In this document: piece after piece, positions 50,601 to 60,578 of the stretch
Position numbering within the stretch: position 1 is the stretch's first letter
How the letters are laid out: every line of letters starts with the position of its first letter
Origin: Pogonophryne albipinna
Lineage: Eukaryota; Chordata; Actinopteri; Perciformes; Artedidraconidae
Direction of reading: 5' to 3'
Assembly: GCA_028583405.1 (NCBI GenBank)
Contig: CM053243.1
Location: 37,076,281 to 37,140,280, forward strand
DNA length: 64,000 bases
Program-made: the position numbers and the translations under genes
Notes under the pieces: model-generated
Told to the model about the DNA's origin: nothing
Database searches by the model: none
What the model saw: only the letters and a program-made list of their open reading frames with translations

Positions 50601-52284
50601 CTGGTGGAAGCCATCATCGTAGGCTGCTTGAAGCTGTTCTGGTGAAGCCATGACCGCACTGTTCTGCATGCAAACTGCCTTAGCCTTTTCAAAAGTCAAA
50701 CTGTAGCGGCCAATGATGGCTCGGTAGTGGAACACCATACCTAGAGAGTAAAAATAGGACTTGATTTTAGCCAAACATTAAATACTTGATGATTGATACA
50801 ACAAAACTTGACATAATGCAGAAATCCTTTGAAAAGCTGAACAACCCCCCATCACTTGAAGGAGTAATGGCAACACATTTTTCACCGCCACTTGAGTAGA
50901 TGTGTTTACTTGTCCTCGAGATGTGGTCTCTTCGCAGTGAGTAATGACACTTTATAGATCACACCTACAAATATTTGGCAACCAATCAGAGGAATTTTTT
51001 TTTTGATGGATAATGGGATTTCTTTCCTCTGGCTTTGACTGCTTATTTTCATACCTTGAACCTGCACATGGACGATGTCGTGGCTGTCCTCGATGCCGTG
51101 CTGAACCTCACAGCGGTAGACTCCTGTGTCACTGGACCGCAGCTCAAATATCTTGATGCTAGCATCTGTAGAAGTCATGGGGTAGCCCACCAGATGAACT
51201 CTGTCCAGGTAGCTCTCACTGATAAGCACCTGTCCTTCCAAGGCCACTAAGATAGTCGTGACTTTTTCTTTAGTGACGTGGCTCCATTTGATTCGATGAG
51301 CGAGCGGTGCGATGGAGGGAGCTCCTGGGTCTGGGACAGTGTGGTCCTAACGTGAAAAAACAAAAACCCTATTCACCGCCAATTTCAGTCCATTCTCAGT
51401 ACACAAGTATAACCTCTCTTACTTATTGCACACAAGCTAATCCAAGAATATTTGACATATTTACACATCCAGCAGACACTGAGCAACATTGGCTTTGAAT
51501 TTAGTGTTGTGTTTTTGTTGATTTGTTGAATTGAAGTCTATTCTTCTTTCTACTCTGGTTTTGGTTTACACCAACTCCTGAGAAATGTCTGTGCTGTAGA
51601 GTTAAAAAGACCCTATTAAACATTTTGGGGTTTTCCCTCTCCTTATATAGGTATTTGTGTATGAAAATGTTGTGCATAGGCTAATATCCCAAAGTCCCCT
51701 CTGGAGGGAGTTTCTATCCCGCCTCAGTGATCATTAGGGCAATAAGTAACCCCGTTTACATGTCATGTACTAATTTGATTAGGTGTTTCCAAGAAAAGGT
51801 CCTTTATATTGTGCAGTGAATATTTAGATTGTGTGAATGGTGGCTCTGTACACAATCTGAGAAACCAAACCAAAAGTGGAAACCAAACCATACTGGTTGG
51901 ATTACACACCTCAAAGTAACACGGTAGCACCAACGTTGCTCCCAGTAGAGGACGCTGTGGCTCCTCCAGAGGAATGCTCACGCTCAGCACATCCTCTGGG
52001 TCTGTGGAAGAGATCAGAAAGACTTTCTGGTGAATGCACTCCAAAAGTTAGACATGGTAGTATCATCAGCATTGATGAGAAGATGACAGTACACTGAATT
52101 TAAAATAGGACGTTTCTACCACAATTTATCCTTTGCAAGAAAACTCTTATAAATGAATGAAATGATTATATGCCCTTTATGAATATGCGTTCTTACCCAT
52201 AAATGAGTGCTCTTCATAAATGTAATCAAATGCTGCTGAGATGACATGTAGACTCACAGACAGCAACACAATCCACCTTATCAT
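38589..52284 (-). CDS. acan: Aggrecan core protein (complete, 19 coding exons, 1537 aa)
   Basis: Secreted cartilage proteoglycan. G1 binds hyaluronan together with link protein, and the Ser-Gly-rich region carries chondroitin sulphate. The coding sequence is 4614 nt in one frame. Approximate residues: signal peptide 1-18; Ig 30-157; Link1 158-258; Link2 259-356; interglobular 357-455; Link3 456-556; Link4 557-654; linker 655-687; CS region 688-1263; half EGF 1264-1288; EGF 1289-1326; C-type lectin 1327-1455; CCP 1456-1516; basic tail to 1537. G2 (a second Link pair) distinguishes aggrecan from versican, neurocan and brevican. Link exons are 175, 128 and 294 nt and lectin exons 159, 83 and 145 nt, the typical hyalectan sizes. 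No keratan-sulphate-type repeats are evident. Teleosts have two copies (acana, acanb) and I cannot tell which this is. It is far shorter than mammalian aggrecan, mainly in the CS exon. Confidence 0.96.
38783..38965 (-). CDS. acan: acan coding exon 18: CCP/sushi module
   Basis: A 183-nt exon, phase 1 at both ends. It contains the sushi pattern [32 protein letters not shown] and a final ECTDG: four cysteines, the conserved Trp and a Gly-Phe turn. It is the standard last module of G3. Confidence 0.95.
39146..40222 (+). mobile_element. 1.1-kb dispersed element, copy A (in acan intron)
   Basis: Matches 59411-60578 in the same orientation over nearly its whole length, with landmarks CATGCCCCCG, TTCTTAACATTTAACAA, TCATACCCACTTAACGG, TTGTGTTCAATGGCATTAAA and ATTCTGACTTTTCTACATC. 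The ends are related to CCAGTTAAGC inverted termini, degraded in this copy. No coding capacity was recognised. Confidence 0.85.
40975..41116 (+). mobile_element. LINE2-type 3' end in acan intron
   Basis: ATTGGGCTGTATAAATAAAC followed by the tandem tail CATTGATTGATTGATTGATT is the standard 3' terminus of fish L2-clade LINEs. Only the truncated 3' end is present. Confidence 0.7.
41186..41330 (-). CDS. acan: acan coding exon 17: C-type lectin, third part
   Basis: A 145-nt exon entering in phase 0 and leaving in phase 1. It encodes [24 protein letters not shown] and PFTCKKG. QPD and WND are the calcium-site motifs and the cysteines are the conserved disulphide pair. Confidence 0.96.
42562..42644 (-). 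CDS. acan: acan coding exon 16: C-type lectin, second part
   Basis: An 83-nt exon entering in phase 1 and leaving in phase 0. It encodes YQWIGLND (the WIGL core motif of C-type lectins) and FRWTDGTPL. Confidence 0.96.
42735..42893 (-). CDS. acan: acan coding exon 15: C-type lectin, first part
   Basis: A 159-nt exon, phase 1 to 1, with acceptor CGGCTGCAG and donor AACT|GTGAG. It encodes [18 protein letters not shown] and the [15 protein letters not shown] helix of the lectin fold. Confidence 0.96.
43784..43923. mobile_element. 140-bp GC-rich MITE with 8-bp TSD in acan intron
   Basis: Ends CAGGGGCGG and CCGCCACTG, flanked by GATGTAAC at 43776-43783 and 43924-43931. The interior is very GC-rich and contains a CCCATCGGGATTCGTCCCGA dyad. 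The 8-bp TSD suggests mobilisation by a hAT-type transposase. Confidence 0.8.
44489..44602 (-). CDS. acan: acan coding exon 14: EGF-like module
   Basis: A 114-nt exon, phase 1 to 1. It encodes a complete six-cysteine [15 protein letters not shown], then CLC and GGERCEIG. The residues before the first cysteine are EVDV rather than the DxDE of calcium-binding EGFs, so calcium binding is uncertain. Confidence 0.94.
45562..45636 (-). CDS. acan: acan coding exon 13: half EGF-like module
   Basis: A 75-nt exon, phase 1 to 1, with acceptor GTTTTCTAG and donor CATG|GTAAGT. It encodes [14 protein letters not shown] and VAVCHG, only four cysteines, so the last EGF disulphide is missing. Since it is phase-symmetric it can be skipped without a frameshift. 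Confidence 0.88.
45828..45878 (+). repeat. 18-bp minisatellite, about 3 units
   Basis: Unit TACGCTCTAGGATGCTCT is repeated nearly perfectly in acan intron 13 (between the CS exon and the first EGF exon). Confidence 0.9.
46395..48122 (-). CDS. acan: acan coding exon 12: chondroitin-sulphate attachment region
   Basis: A 1728-nt exon of 576 residues, phase 1 to 1. It is dominated by Ser, Gly, Asp and Glu with very many Ser-Gly pairs in acidic context, the xylosylation sites for chondroitin sulphate. Its N-terminal third (about 47620-48010) is an 18-bp tandem array coding for D-L-S-G-S-G variants ([18 protein letters not shown]). Later parts are non-repetitive SGSG-rich sequence, ending in a Pro/Ala/Thr-rich stretch. 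There is no obvious keratan-sulphate hexapeptide region. Mammalian CS exons are roughly twice as long or more. Confidence 0.95.
48207..48305 (-). CDS. acan: acan coding exon 11: linker after G2
   Basis: A 99-nt exon, phase 1 to 1. It encodes 33 residues including [20 protein letters not shown], with possible N-glycosylation sites NET and NIT. It occupies the place of the keratan-sulphate/linker exons of mammals but has none of their repeats. Confidence 0.88.
48398..48691 (-). CDS. acan: acan coding exon 10: Link module 4 (G2)
   Basis: A 294-nt exon, phase 1 to 1. It encodes [43 protein letters not shown] and DAYCFR, the full Link fold in one exon as expected for the second Link of each pair. 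Confidence 0.96.
48770..48897 (-). CDS. acan: acan coding exon 9: Link module 3, second part (G2)
   Basis: A 128-nt exon, phase 2 in and phase 1 out. It encodes [20 protein letters not shown] and YDVYCYIDG, the C-terminal half of Link 3. Confidence 0.96.
48979..49153 (-). CDS. acan: acan coding exon 8: Link module 3, first part (G2)
   Basis: A 175-nt exon, phase 1 in and phase 2 out. It encodes [31 protein letters not shown] and [11 protein letters not shown], the characteristic first half of a Link module. Confidence 0.96.
49255..49551 (-). CDS. acan: acan coding exon 7: interglobular domain
   Basis: A 297-nt exon, phase 1 to 1, encoding 99 residues between G1 and G2. It is rich in Glu, Thr and Pro, with [12 protein letters not shown] near the start (possible glycosaminoglycan sites) and one NVT sequon. 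Mammalian aggrecan has a longer interglobular domain containing the MMP site and the NITEGE-ARG aggrecanase site. I see neither motif here. Confidence 0.93.
49945..50238 (-). CDS. acan: acan coding exon 6: Link module 2 (G1)
   Basis: A 294-nt exon, phase 1 to 1. It encodes [46 protein letters not shown] and YDAFCYTG, the second Link module of G1. Confidence 0.96.
50353..50480 (-). CDS. acan: acan coding exon 5: Link module 1, second part (G1)
   Basis: A 128-nt exon, phase 2 in and phase 1 out. It encodes [20 protein letters not shown] and [12 protein letters not shown]. Confidence 0.95.
50566..50740 (-). CDS. acan: acan coding exon 4: Link module 1, first part (G1)
   Basis: A 175-nt exon, phase 1 in and phase 2 out. 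It encodes [34 protein letters not shown] and [11 protein letters not shown]. The donor is AG|GTTGGT, weaker than its neighbours. Confidence 0.96.
51055..51346 (-). CDS. acan: acan coding exon 3: Ig domain, second part (G1)
   Basis: A 292-nt exon, phase 0 in and phase 1 out. It encodes [20 protein letters not shown], the [16 protein letters not shown] motif of the Ig fold and VHVQVQG. Together with exon 2b (51910-52001) it makes 384 nt, the size I recall for the single mammalian Ig exon. Confidence 0.94.
51605..51750 (-). mobile_element. GGGGCCCTATT-family MITE fragment in the acan Ig intron
   Basis: Reverse-orientation 3' half of the family: AAGACCCTATTAAACATTTT, TTTTCCCTCTCCTTATATAG and CCTCTGGAGGGAGTTTCTAT correspond to the complement of the 17.2-17.3 kb copy. 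Confidence 0.7.
51910..52001 (-). CDS. acan: acan coding exon 2b: Ig domain, first part (G1)
   Basis: A 92-nt exon, phase 1 in and phase 0 out. It encodes [20 protein letters not shown] and LVLPCYFE, with the first Ig cysteine. Acceptor CTCTTCCACAG; donor TTTGAG|GTGTGT. It continues in frame to [11 protein letters not shown] at 51346. Confidence 0.9.
52197..52284 (-). CDS. acan: acan coding exon 1: start and signal peptide
   Basis: The ATG at 52284 lies seven bases inside an exon that begins at 52291 (acceptor TTTTCTTTCCAG). It encodes [17 protein letters not shown], a typical secretory signal with probable cleavage before or after the following Ala, then [11 protein letters not shown]. Donor ATGG|GTAAG, phase 1. 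The ATG is the first in frame after the acceptor. Confidence 0.93.
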
Positions 52285-52291
52285 ATTTTAT

Positions 52292-55200
52292 CTGGAAAGA
52301 AAAGAATGGAAATTAGCAGAAATCCAAGTTAATTATATTATATATTATTATTATTAGTAGATTATCAGGTAGTACTGTGTGACATATAGAATCAATCATA
52401 ACTATGTCATCTAAAATATCATAATTTTCTACAGGCTTAGATTTAAGTTAAATGTGTCATTAAATCAACTTGTGTTTGTAAAAGTGTGATGGCTTGTCTC
52501 AGATGTCTGATTTCAGAATCAAATCCCAAAACAATCACTTGGTGAAGCAGAATTAAACAATGAAATATCCAGAAGTGCAAACGAAATTCTCTTTCTACAC
52601 ACTGAACACATGGAAGCTCTATATAAAGTTACATCTCTTCATTGGAAACACATGATGCTGAGTACACCAGTGTTCCTGCAGTTATACTGGCATGAATGTC
52701 TGCTCTGTCCTGGTCCTGACAACATTCTTCCTCACTGGGATTAGGACTGGGATCATAACACACAAATTAGTCATTTTGCCTAAAGTCTGTCTTGTTTGAA
52801 GTCAACCCTTCCACCTTTAGAGTCCCAAACAGACATGAATACAGTTTTCCTCCACACAGCTTCACAGCAATGACATTTCTCAAGGGAAAGACTACACCAC
52901 ACATCTCTGCGATGCGATTACAACACTCGCTAACAACCAACGCTCTGATTTTCTCACAGTAAAACAAGGAGCTCCAGTTCTTTCAAAATCAAATGTTTGC
53001 TGTTAATTCCATCAGAGTAACCCTTCCTGCTCCTCCCTCATTCAACAACACACTTTTTCCAAATCCAATTTGCTTATTTGTTCATATCCACACACGTCAC
53101 AGGGGAACAAATGATCACATATTATCAAATATGCTACAAACATCATGATACTTTGGTCTCGGCACAAGCATTTGCTAAATTATACATTAATATGTACTGT
53201 TTGTGTGGCATTAACCATAATTGAATAACATATTTGATTGCTCTTATGCATTGTACCTTGTTTTTTACTCTAGTTGAAATTCTCCTTGAATTATTTATTT
53301 ACTTTTTGCCTTTTGCTATCTTTACTTGTGCTTTTTTAGGCACCGGAATAAAGGTCTTACATGACGCTTCATGTTTTACATGAGAACACAATTGTCTTCT
53401 AAAGTTAAACCATTACGGAGACATTTCTGTTTTTATGGGCTTATTTACCATCTAGCAAGATTCAAATCAAAACATGATGACAGTTTCTGGTTGTTTTCGT
53501 TAATTGTCAATCAAATTTGATAGAAACAGTATCCACACAGTCCTGATGAAGCAGATCAGATTGGTATCTGATAGTAACTTAACATATATATGTTTATATT
53601 TATTCACTTTATAACTGTTTCAATATATACTGCTCCCAATCTGTAGAGTTCATTTCAAAAGTACTTAGTTTTGTAAGAGCTCAAATGCAATTGTTATTTT
53701 TTTTTAAAGATTACGCACATATTCAAACCATAACTCAGTGTTATATTGCTAATTATCTTGTTATATAGTATACCTTTAGGAGGGGCTTTTCCACACTTTA
53801 ACTTTGAATTCTCATTTATAAGTAAATATTGAATGTTCCGAACAAATATTCCATAACAGCCCAAAACAAATACAGAAATCTCAATTGCGAAAAAACAAGA
53901 CTTTAGGGATGCAGCTCTGGCTCACAACACAGATTGAACAAGTTCTTGTAAACTCTACTGAGCTGCAGAGATCCAACACACTTTCTAAAACCTGAAAAGA
54001 CTGTCACACTGTTGCCAAATATATCCTGGAGGAAAAAACACCCCATCCCATCACCTAAGACATGTTGCCTTGATTCTACTTTTGATGTTAAGATGAAAGT
54101 TAGCTTTATTTGCAAATAATGTTAGTTTTGTTGTCTGGTTGGTTTTGTCCATGTTTGGATTTTGCCCAATGGAACTAAATCTGAATTGACAGTGAATTTG
54201 ACTTGAACATGAACTGGTTATATATACCAATACAAATATGTGATTTCCTGTGCAACAGTTGTTCAATAAGAACAAAATAAATGTTCATTGGTGAAATAAA
54301 CTGGAAGCTTAACATAAAATGTGTTCAGATATACATAGCTTCATGTTTTAAGGAAAACCTAATGCCTCAACACCCTGGAATTAACCAATTTAACAAAGCT
54401 CTTCAAAAAATCAAATTCAAAACCTTTTCAATCTAACAAAAAAATCATTTGATTTGACTAGTTTAGAAATGTATTAATGTATGATTTTAATTAATTTGCT
54501 AGTTGTTTAAATAGCCGCTATTGAAGGAAAGAAAAACATCAATATGATGGCTGATCGCCAACTTTTAAACAATATTGCATGTTCTCGAACTCTCAGTTTC
54601 CAGCTTCTTCATCATAACATTTTCTAAACACTTTAGTGTTTGAACACTCCGAAAAATGTTTGAAGAAAGTTCACACTGAGCTCATTCAGCTGCTGCGGTC
54701 CACTCCCCAAGAGACCATGGCCCATAAGAGCAGATCTGTTCCCCCTGAAGCCCGTATTATGGCAGCTCTGACGACACCGAGGCCTTTGTGAACAGAAGCT
54801 TTTTCCATCACGTCTCAACACTGCTAACATTGAGGCAGCAGACAGAAAGTGTGAGACATGAAGGGAGGGGTCGAGGGGCGGGGGTGGGGCACACATGGGA
54901 CATCCTCACCTGTCCATCTCTTCTTTTAGATTTCCTCTCTGCATGTACATTTCTCATATGGTCAGGTTTGAATACGTTGTCACAATATTGATAGAGAATG
55001 TACAGTGCATTAGAAAAGCCTTCCTAATAAAAATAAATCGCAATCATTTTACTGTAATACTCTTGAGGGTAAACCTTTTATTGATTTTATTGATTTCTTG
55101 CAGTCTATTCATCAATGTTATCTCTTTTATAAAATAATCAACTACTACTAATCAATAATGGTACTTTTTGCTGCCAAACATGTACTGTATCATATTTAGG

Positions 55201-55689
55201 ATATCATTTGTTTCCCAAAAGCATCAAGATATTATGATTTTAGATTTGTTATGTTTTAATGGTTTAATTTTCTTCCGACTTATACCTAAATATGAAACCA
55301 GAAGATTAAGTCTGCTTTAAAGTGACACACAAATAGAGTCCCTTCATTTCTAAGAGATGCTTTTAGATGAAAAAAACCATGATAAACACAAAGATGGAAT
55401 TTGAATCCACAGGTAAACTAAAATGTAAACCATCTTTTTAGTATAGAATACATTTTTTACAGTATAATGTATACTTACTTCCTACCAAAAGGATGTTAAT
55501 CCCAAATGAGGATATATAAAGAATACAAAAAATTACATGTAGGCCTATTTAAAAACTGTTTTCAGGAAAAATTCTATCATATGAAATTAGCCTTGTGCTC
55601 TTCATAACTCCAACTTTACTATCACACATAACTACACATAAGCAACAATAAAACAAAGTACATCCATCACCCACCTTTTGTAGAAATAC
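52292..55689 (-). other. Probable acan intron 1
   Basis: AT-rich sequence between the signal-peptide exon and the candidate non-coding first exon. No open frame here looks real. A less AT-rich block at about 54650-54900 includes CCTTTGTG, which on the minus strand gives CACAAAGG, a SOX-type core. This is a possible place for a cartilage enhancer, but that is inference only. Confidence 0.45.
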
Positions 55690-55920
55690 CTTCCCTCTTG
55701 TCAAAGTCAAACTCTTCTTCTGTGGTGTATTTTTGGATCAGCTGATCTCCAGGTAGTGAGTTTTAAGGTCCAGTGAGCAGCAAAGAGTGCAAGATGCTCG
55801 GCTGTGTGCAGAAGAAAGAGATGGGGAGCAGGTCTCCTGGTCACACCCCCTGAAACACCACTGTAAGGCTGCACAGTGGAGCATGTGGGGCTCTGAGTAC
55901 TGCCTTCAATAAAGAAGCAG
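55690..55920 (-). promoter_or_regulatory. acan: Candidate acan non-coding exon 1 and promoter
   Basis: Coding begins just after a splice acceptor, so a 5' UTR exon is needed upstream. The minus strand here reads GACAAGAGGGAAG|GTATTT, a good donor at 55690. The preceding 200 bases are G+C-richer than the surroundings. A TATA-like TATTTAAG lies at 55949-55956, about 30 bases before the proposed start. Exact start unknown. Confidence 0.45.
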
Positions 55921-56346
55921 GCATAGGGGGAGTAGTGAGTTTGTGTAACTTAAATACTGACACAAAAACACCAATGTTTAAGATTTCCAACACATCCTAT
56001 GAAACATTGTACTTTTCCACTCAGTAGATAATACTATAAATTAGACTGTAAACCCAGAGTCCACATCTTTTCTAAATAAGTGCAGAATCTCATTCAATTC
56101 TTTCACACTTGTACAGACTTTCATGCAGGAATGAAATAACGTTATGACTGCGAAGGACTGCAAAAAAAAACACACCGTTTCTATCTTATACTGTAAAACT
56201 GCATACTGTAGCATTTGATAGGTAATATATTTAAAATCCTTTGTGCAAATGTGTATCTTTGTCAAATTACGACAGGAGTGATGGCAAGGAATTATGGCAA
56301 CATGTAAATGATGTTGGTCAAAAGGCTTTCAGTCTGTATCATATTT

Positions 56347-56665
56347 TTAAGGGGCCCTATTATACTCATTTCCAGGTTCATATTTGTATGTAGTGTCTCC
56401 ACTGGGACATGTCTCCATGCTTTAATGTTCAAAAGGGTCTTTATTGTTCTCATACTGCCTGTGCTGCAGCACCTCTTTTCACCCTCTGTCTGAAACCAGA
56501 GCCCAGTCTGCTCTGATTGGTTAGCTGTCTGGCTCTGTTGTGATTGGTCCACCGCTTACAGATGTCACGTGCAATGTGTGGGAGTGCTAGCTAATAGGAA
56601 TGTGAGTTTCACATAGTGATGTCATTGTGTTACAAAGGTATACAAAGGAATCCAATCAATATTTA
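56347..56665 (+). mobile_element. GGGGCCCTATT-family MITE copy
   Basis: Starts AAGGGGCCCTATTATACTCA and includes CATGCTTTAATGTTCAAAAG, CACCCTCTGTCTGAAACCAG, the GATTGGTTAGCTGTCTGGCT block and GTGATGTCATTGTGTTACA. The right end is missing. Confidence 0.78.
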
Positions 56666-59410
56666 AATTCACCTAATTTGTGGATACATGGTTTTCACTG
56701 GACAAAAAGGGGATGAATATTGTCACTAAATAAATAAATAACATAAGCTTTCAGACAAATGTAGTGTTAGAATTTCCCTTCAATTGAGTAATAGCATGAA
56801 AGGGTAATGTTCAGGTAAAGTACGTACGTTTACTGTGTAAATGTACTGAGTTACATTCCACCACTACCGTCCTATAATGAAGATCTTTGAACCAACCGCC
56901 TCAGATTTCTCTTGCTTTTCTGCTCTGTTGTCCTGCCGTCACCTTTGGGCTCTTTACTGGGCCCCTTAAACATTTGAGAGTATCACGCCTCGCCCCGTTA
57001 CCTTCTCTCTGCCGCTCACTTTCACTCCTGAAAAGAGATCGAAGACAAAGCTGCTCTTTCACTCAGGTACCACGGAATGCCCAGTGTGCAGGAAACAGCG
57101 ACATGTTCAATCCTGGAGTATTCACTCACCTACAAATGTTGTTTCTACTGATACAAATGAACCCCACTTAACTTATAATGGGAGTTTGAGTGGGATATAA
57201 TGACAGTAAGGCTTCTCTTTCAACAGCAGCACCTCTGCTGTATGAATACAACTAAGTACATTTACTATAAAAGTTCATGGTATTTTTATATTATTTGAGT
57301 ATTTCCATTGAATGCTACTTTATAACATATGCCACTTCACTTCAGATGTATGAAGTGTATGTTTAACCCCACTACATTTGTTTGACAGATTTAGCTTTTC
57401 AAACAATTATATTTTATCCGATTCCTGACAAGTGATAACCACATGTCTCCAGATTTGAATAGACAAAAAGCAGTACACAAAGGTAAATTAGAACAAACTT
57501 AAACATCTACAGCCTTAAAATGCAACATTAATGCAGCAGTAATATTAAACTAAAAACATTACATAATAGTAAAACACAGTGACCATGTAAATGCATAATT
57601 AATCATTTAATATTGCTGATAGTAACCAGCAACCATCACCATGTACAGTAACACTGCTGCTTAAGTTAACTTAACATTAACTTGTATTAAATTATTCTCA
57701 ACAAGCGATAAATGAATATTTAAATTGTAATAGATCTGCTATCAAGTAAGAGGTTTTTGTTGAGACAGCCGGTAGTTAACAGCATTAAGAGTATAGAGAT
57801 GTATGGCCCCCGATAGAGAGGATGGAAAGAAAATAAGAGCTCTGCATTCAGGCCTTCTAAGATATTTTGGAGCTTCCTATAACTAGTTTAACAGATGTTG
57901 AAAATTGCAAAAGCAAGACTGGAGAAGACTGTCTAAGGATGTAGCATTACCTCTCTCAGTAGGAAGGAAATGGAACCCAAAGGAAGCAGTTTCACTGGAT
58001 CAGACAAAGACATATTGTAGGGTTTGGACTAAGCATGTCACAGCCATGGAGCAACAGCAGTTGGCAGGAGGAAACTGTTTGTGGAGAAGAACCAGAGGCA
58101 AAAGAGGCGAAATGTTCAAGAGCGGTATCTCAGGCAAAGCAGAGTAAATGGATCAGATGGAAAAGTGTAGAGAAGAAAAAGACAGGAAGCTGGCAGCATG
58201 AGATCAATGCCAGGAGCTTTCTATTATTGTACCAGACTCTAAATGGATAGGCAAGGAGTGGACCCAACAAATCTTTTAATTGTAGGTGAATAGGAGTTAT
58301 TTGCAGTTTAAAGGTAAATTAGGTCAGGGCTAGAGAATGGTGTTGCCTGTCACTGTGCCCAGTCATTGTGAGCAGTCCAGTCTGAAATCCTCTAAAGGGC
58401 ACAGGAATGGGGAGAATGCTACAATAGAGAGGTTCATGCTGGATTTCAATCTGAATAGAGTTCAGTAACTGAATCAGAGGATGGAGACTCTGACCACTAT
58501 GGTGACTTTGAGTCAGCAGTGGTCATTCTATGCAGTGCTTACATTTTTCCACTTTAGGTATATTTGTCTGGAGTTTTTGAGTCAAGGCGTGGCCACAAAG
58601 TGCGCTATTTATACTGGACTCTGTGTCGGAGTAATTACTAAATCATTAAACTAACTGAACATTTGTTCACTCAGGCTCCACCTTAGCAACCTGTCAACAA
58701 GGTTTTACAACAACGTCAGAATAACGGTGAAATGTAAGTCTTTCATGTGTAGTCTTTATGTTGTAATCAGTAATAACAGTTGGAACTGAAGAGGCCAACA
58801 GTGACACTTTAAGTTAAATCCTTAGAGATCGGCAGACATTTATTTTTTCATAAGCTTCTTTCACAGCAAGGCCACTTCTGGAGGGCTGTAAAAGAAAAGT
58901 ATTTAAAGATAAAGATGGTTGTTTGCCTTTATTCTTGAGTTAAAAGTCTTCGTTGCTGCCTTTTTCTTAACTGTCATCGTTTTATTGCGTTTTCAGGATT
59001 AAACACCATCTCAAGAATGCATTGATTTTCTTTTTAAATTATAATAGCTTTAAGTTCTTATGCAAAGCTAAGCTATCCATGTCCTGAATCCAGCTCTATA
59101 TTTAATATACAATGTGACTGGTACACATTTTCCTTCATCTGTTCAATTATATTTAACAAATATTAAATAGACTTGCACTCATTTAAAGACAAAAAAAAGC
59201 AATTCAACATTTTGTCAGTTTAAATCGTAGTCTGTAAACAAGACGTGAACGTAGTCACTCACAAGGTAGCCTCGCCTTAAATCATACACAGTTTTATCAT
59301 CAGTTTTATTCTAAATGATGACTAGAATTTACATATTAAACATTATGCTGTATTACAGTAGACTTACATCTGTGATGTGAGATCAAACACTCAAGAGAAA
59401 AATGTTTACT

Positions 59411-60578
59411 AAAGCCAGTTAAGCCCCATGCCCCCGGACCGGGGGAAAAACGCAACATCTTGCAAGAAACAGCGTCTGAGGGATTCTTAACATTTAACAA
59501 ACTATGAATGTGTCATACCCACTTAACGGGAAGAAACTCAGCTATCAGACAATATTAACCATTTTTAGCTAAACGAAACACAAGGGTCATACCAAGCCTC
59601 TGAATTAGCCCTGAGCGGGAAAAAATGCTAACACACTTAGCACAGAACTCACTGTAGAGATACCTTATTACTTATCGGATCTGCACAAACAAGATATCAG
59701 CTAGCAAGCTGAGATTCCACTGATTCTAGGGGTATAAGTATCATCACTGAGCGATCAAAACTCGCGGCAGGGGAAGCAAACCCAGACAACACACAACGTA
59801 GCTTTACGGGAGCAACACGGAAAATAAGTCTTACCGTTGCTGTTTTCTGATCAAAAGTTGTGTTCAATGGCATTAAAACGATAAAAATGCAGCTGAAGGT
59901 TAATCCAATGTGTCTGTGTCACTTTGAAATTATTACTGATAATCCATCTTCATATTTATGTCAATAACGGAGATTTCATATTAGCTGCTACAAGAGTGTA
60001 TGACAGCTTCCGGTTTTGGGCATTCTGGCTACGCATCACTCATTCACCAATGGGTAATGTTTTGATGGATTTGAGGAACTCCCCCTCGATTCTATTGGCT
60101 CTAAAGGTTAAAAGGAGGTGTCAATCATCAACGTCGACCGAGGGGTTCCAGAGATAGGTCAAATCCACCCAAATGACCCCAGAAGTGTTTTTTTTTTTCT
60201 AAACCTCTCTAAAAAGGTCAAATTTCACTTGTTTTGCATCAATCTTGATACAGGGTACTTATTATATGTTATAGTTTGGATTCCTAAAGCTTTTAGTCTC
60301 CGATCCCATCATTCAAGGGTGGTTTTCACTATAAGTAATGGCTTTTTTTTGGACGGACACTATCATTTACATTTTTTGTGTTCAATCTGAATTTACTTTA
60401 AAAATAAAAACATCTATATTGATTCTGAATTTTCTACATCTAACTCACAGGTTTATCATTACTTTGAGAAAAAAGATTATTAATTTACCCCATTTAGAAG
60501 TGAAGATATAGTCATTTGTTCTGGGAATTCATTTTCAAGCCTGAGACCTGAAAGGCTCGGAGCTTAACTGGTTTTAAC
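59411..60578 (+). mobile_element. 1.1-kb dispersed element, copy B
   Basis: Better-preserved ends than copy A: AAGCCAGTTAAGCCCC on the left and GGAGCTTAACTGGTTTTAA on the right form an inverted CCAGTTAAGC terminus. The internal sequence parallels 39146-40222. No transposase, so probably a non-autonomous DNA transposon. Confidence 0.85.

Noticed and set aside
57905..58250. Overlapping open frames of 80 and 71 codons
   Set aside because: No recognisable domain, no conserved start context and no splice signals; they look like chance frames in intergenic DNA.
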